Source of the DNA: an uncultured Flavobacteriaceae bacterium
GTDB taxonomy: Bacteria > Bacteroidota > Bacteroidia > Flavobacteriales > Flavobacteriaceae
Length of the DNA: 64,000 nucleotides
Direction: 5' to 3'
Assembly (NCBI GenBank): GCA_943842245.1
Contig: CALTAJ010000001.1
Location: 744,001 to 808,000 of the forward strand
Shown here: one piece after another, positions 63,948-64,000 of the stretch
Position numbering within the stretch: position 1 is the stretch's first letter
Layout of the letters: every line of letters starts with the position of its first letter
Notes under the pieces: generated by a model
What the model saw: only the letters and a program-made list of their open reading frames with translations
Told to the model about the DNA's origin: nothing
Databases searched by the model: none
Made by a program: the position numbers and the translations under genes

Positions 63948-64000
63948 ATGAAAAATATTTTAGAAATAATTGGAAATACTCCGATAGTTAAACTTCAAAA
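63948..64000 (+). CDS. cysteine synthase or cystathionine beta-synthase, 3'-truncated by window end
   Basis: ATG at 63948; 17 codons are visible, MKNILEIIGNTPIVKLQ. IIGNTPIVKL is the N-terminal signature of the PLP-dependent OASS/CBS family (the active-site Lys lies about 25 residues further on, outside the window). It should make cysteine or cystathionine. The exact subfamily cannot be told from this piece. Confidence 0.8.
   Translation, partial: MKNILEIIGNTPIVKLQ

Noticed and set aside
1-64000. tRNA, rRNA, CRISPR arrays, insertion sequences, prophage or att sites
   Set aside because: None of the usual conserved stretches, repeats or transposase/integrase genes were found on either strand by reading; a weak or divergent copy could be missed without tools.

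Overview
The window looks like chromosome from a low-GC (roughly one third G+C by eye) marine member of the Bacteroidetes, most likely Flavobacteriaceae. The reasons are the Bacteroidetes-style core genes (long IleS, Cys-poor DksA/TraR protein, DUF6249 membrane protein with an XRE regulator, GH109 oxidoreductase-fold hydrolase, Tat/lipoprotein-rich accessory genes), promoters of the Bacteroidetes type (TTG about 19 bp ahead of TAnnTTTG), and the near absence of Shine-Dalgarno sites. No tRNA, rRNA, CRISPR array, insertion sequence or prophage was seen. No SusC/SusD pair is present.

Region 1 (1-27584) is mostly housekeeping: 3'-part of ileS, a DksA-like gene, lspA; an XRE/DUF6249 pair; fau and uvrC divergent; DUF3108, an M23 peptidase, pgi; recJ, rsmI and an unknown gene on the minus strand; tdk, alr, asd; yceD(DUF177)-rpmF, fabH-accB-accC; a secreted prolyl oligopeptidase; a SnoaL-like protein, a BASS transporter; pdxA and ribE divergent; and an NhaP-type antiporter.

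Region 2 (27585-33612) opens with a compact, possibly undescribed unit: a good promoter, a transcript with an 11-base match to the 16S anti-Shine-Dalgarno region, a 20-codon ORF, two hairpins and a strong terminator that ends 4 bp before the ATG of a 2-oxoglutarate/Fe(II) dioxygenase. Then come a class A beta-lactamase-like hydrolase, a sugar nucleotidyltransferase, a GHMP sugar kinase and a GH109 protein (an apparent amino-sugar release and activation set), followed by two tandem tiny membrane-protein ORFs.

Region 3 (33613-53783) is an accessory carbohydrate region: small lipoproteins, two stand-alone TonB-plug-like proteins, a PqqB-like protein, a four-gene operon of 'planctomycete type' (PSCyt1/DUF1549/LamG/DUF1553 cytochrome, DUF1501, beta-propeller, DUF2231-cytochrome-LRR), PIG-L deacetylase, secreted Gfo/Idh oxidoreductase, gntK-gnd, a formylglycine-type sulfatase, an FAD oxidase, a GH3 enzyme and a DUF1080 protein. 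Together these suggest extracytoplasmic oxidation and breakdown of (sulfated or acetylated) glycans, with gluconate-type products entering the pentose phosphate pathway. This is inference.

Region 4 (53784-64000) holds a trehalose module (GH15 divergent from a bifunctional trehalose-phosphate synthase/phosphatase, followed by an unusual acyltransferase-SGNH fusion), several secreted proteins of unknown function, a lipoprotein gene with a damaged or non-standard start, and the first codons of a cysteine synthase/cystathionine beta-synthase gene cut by the window end.
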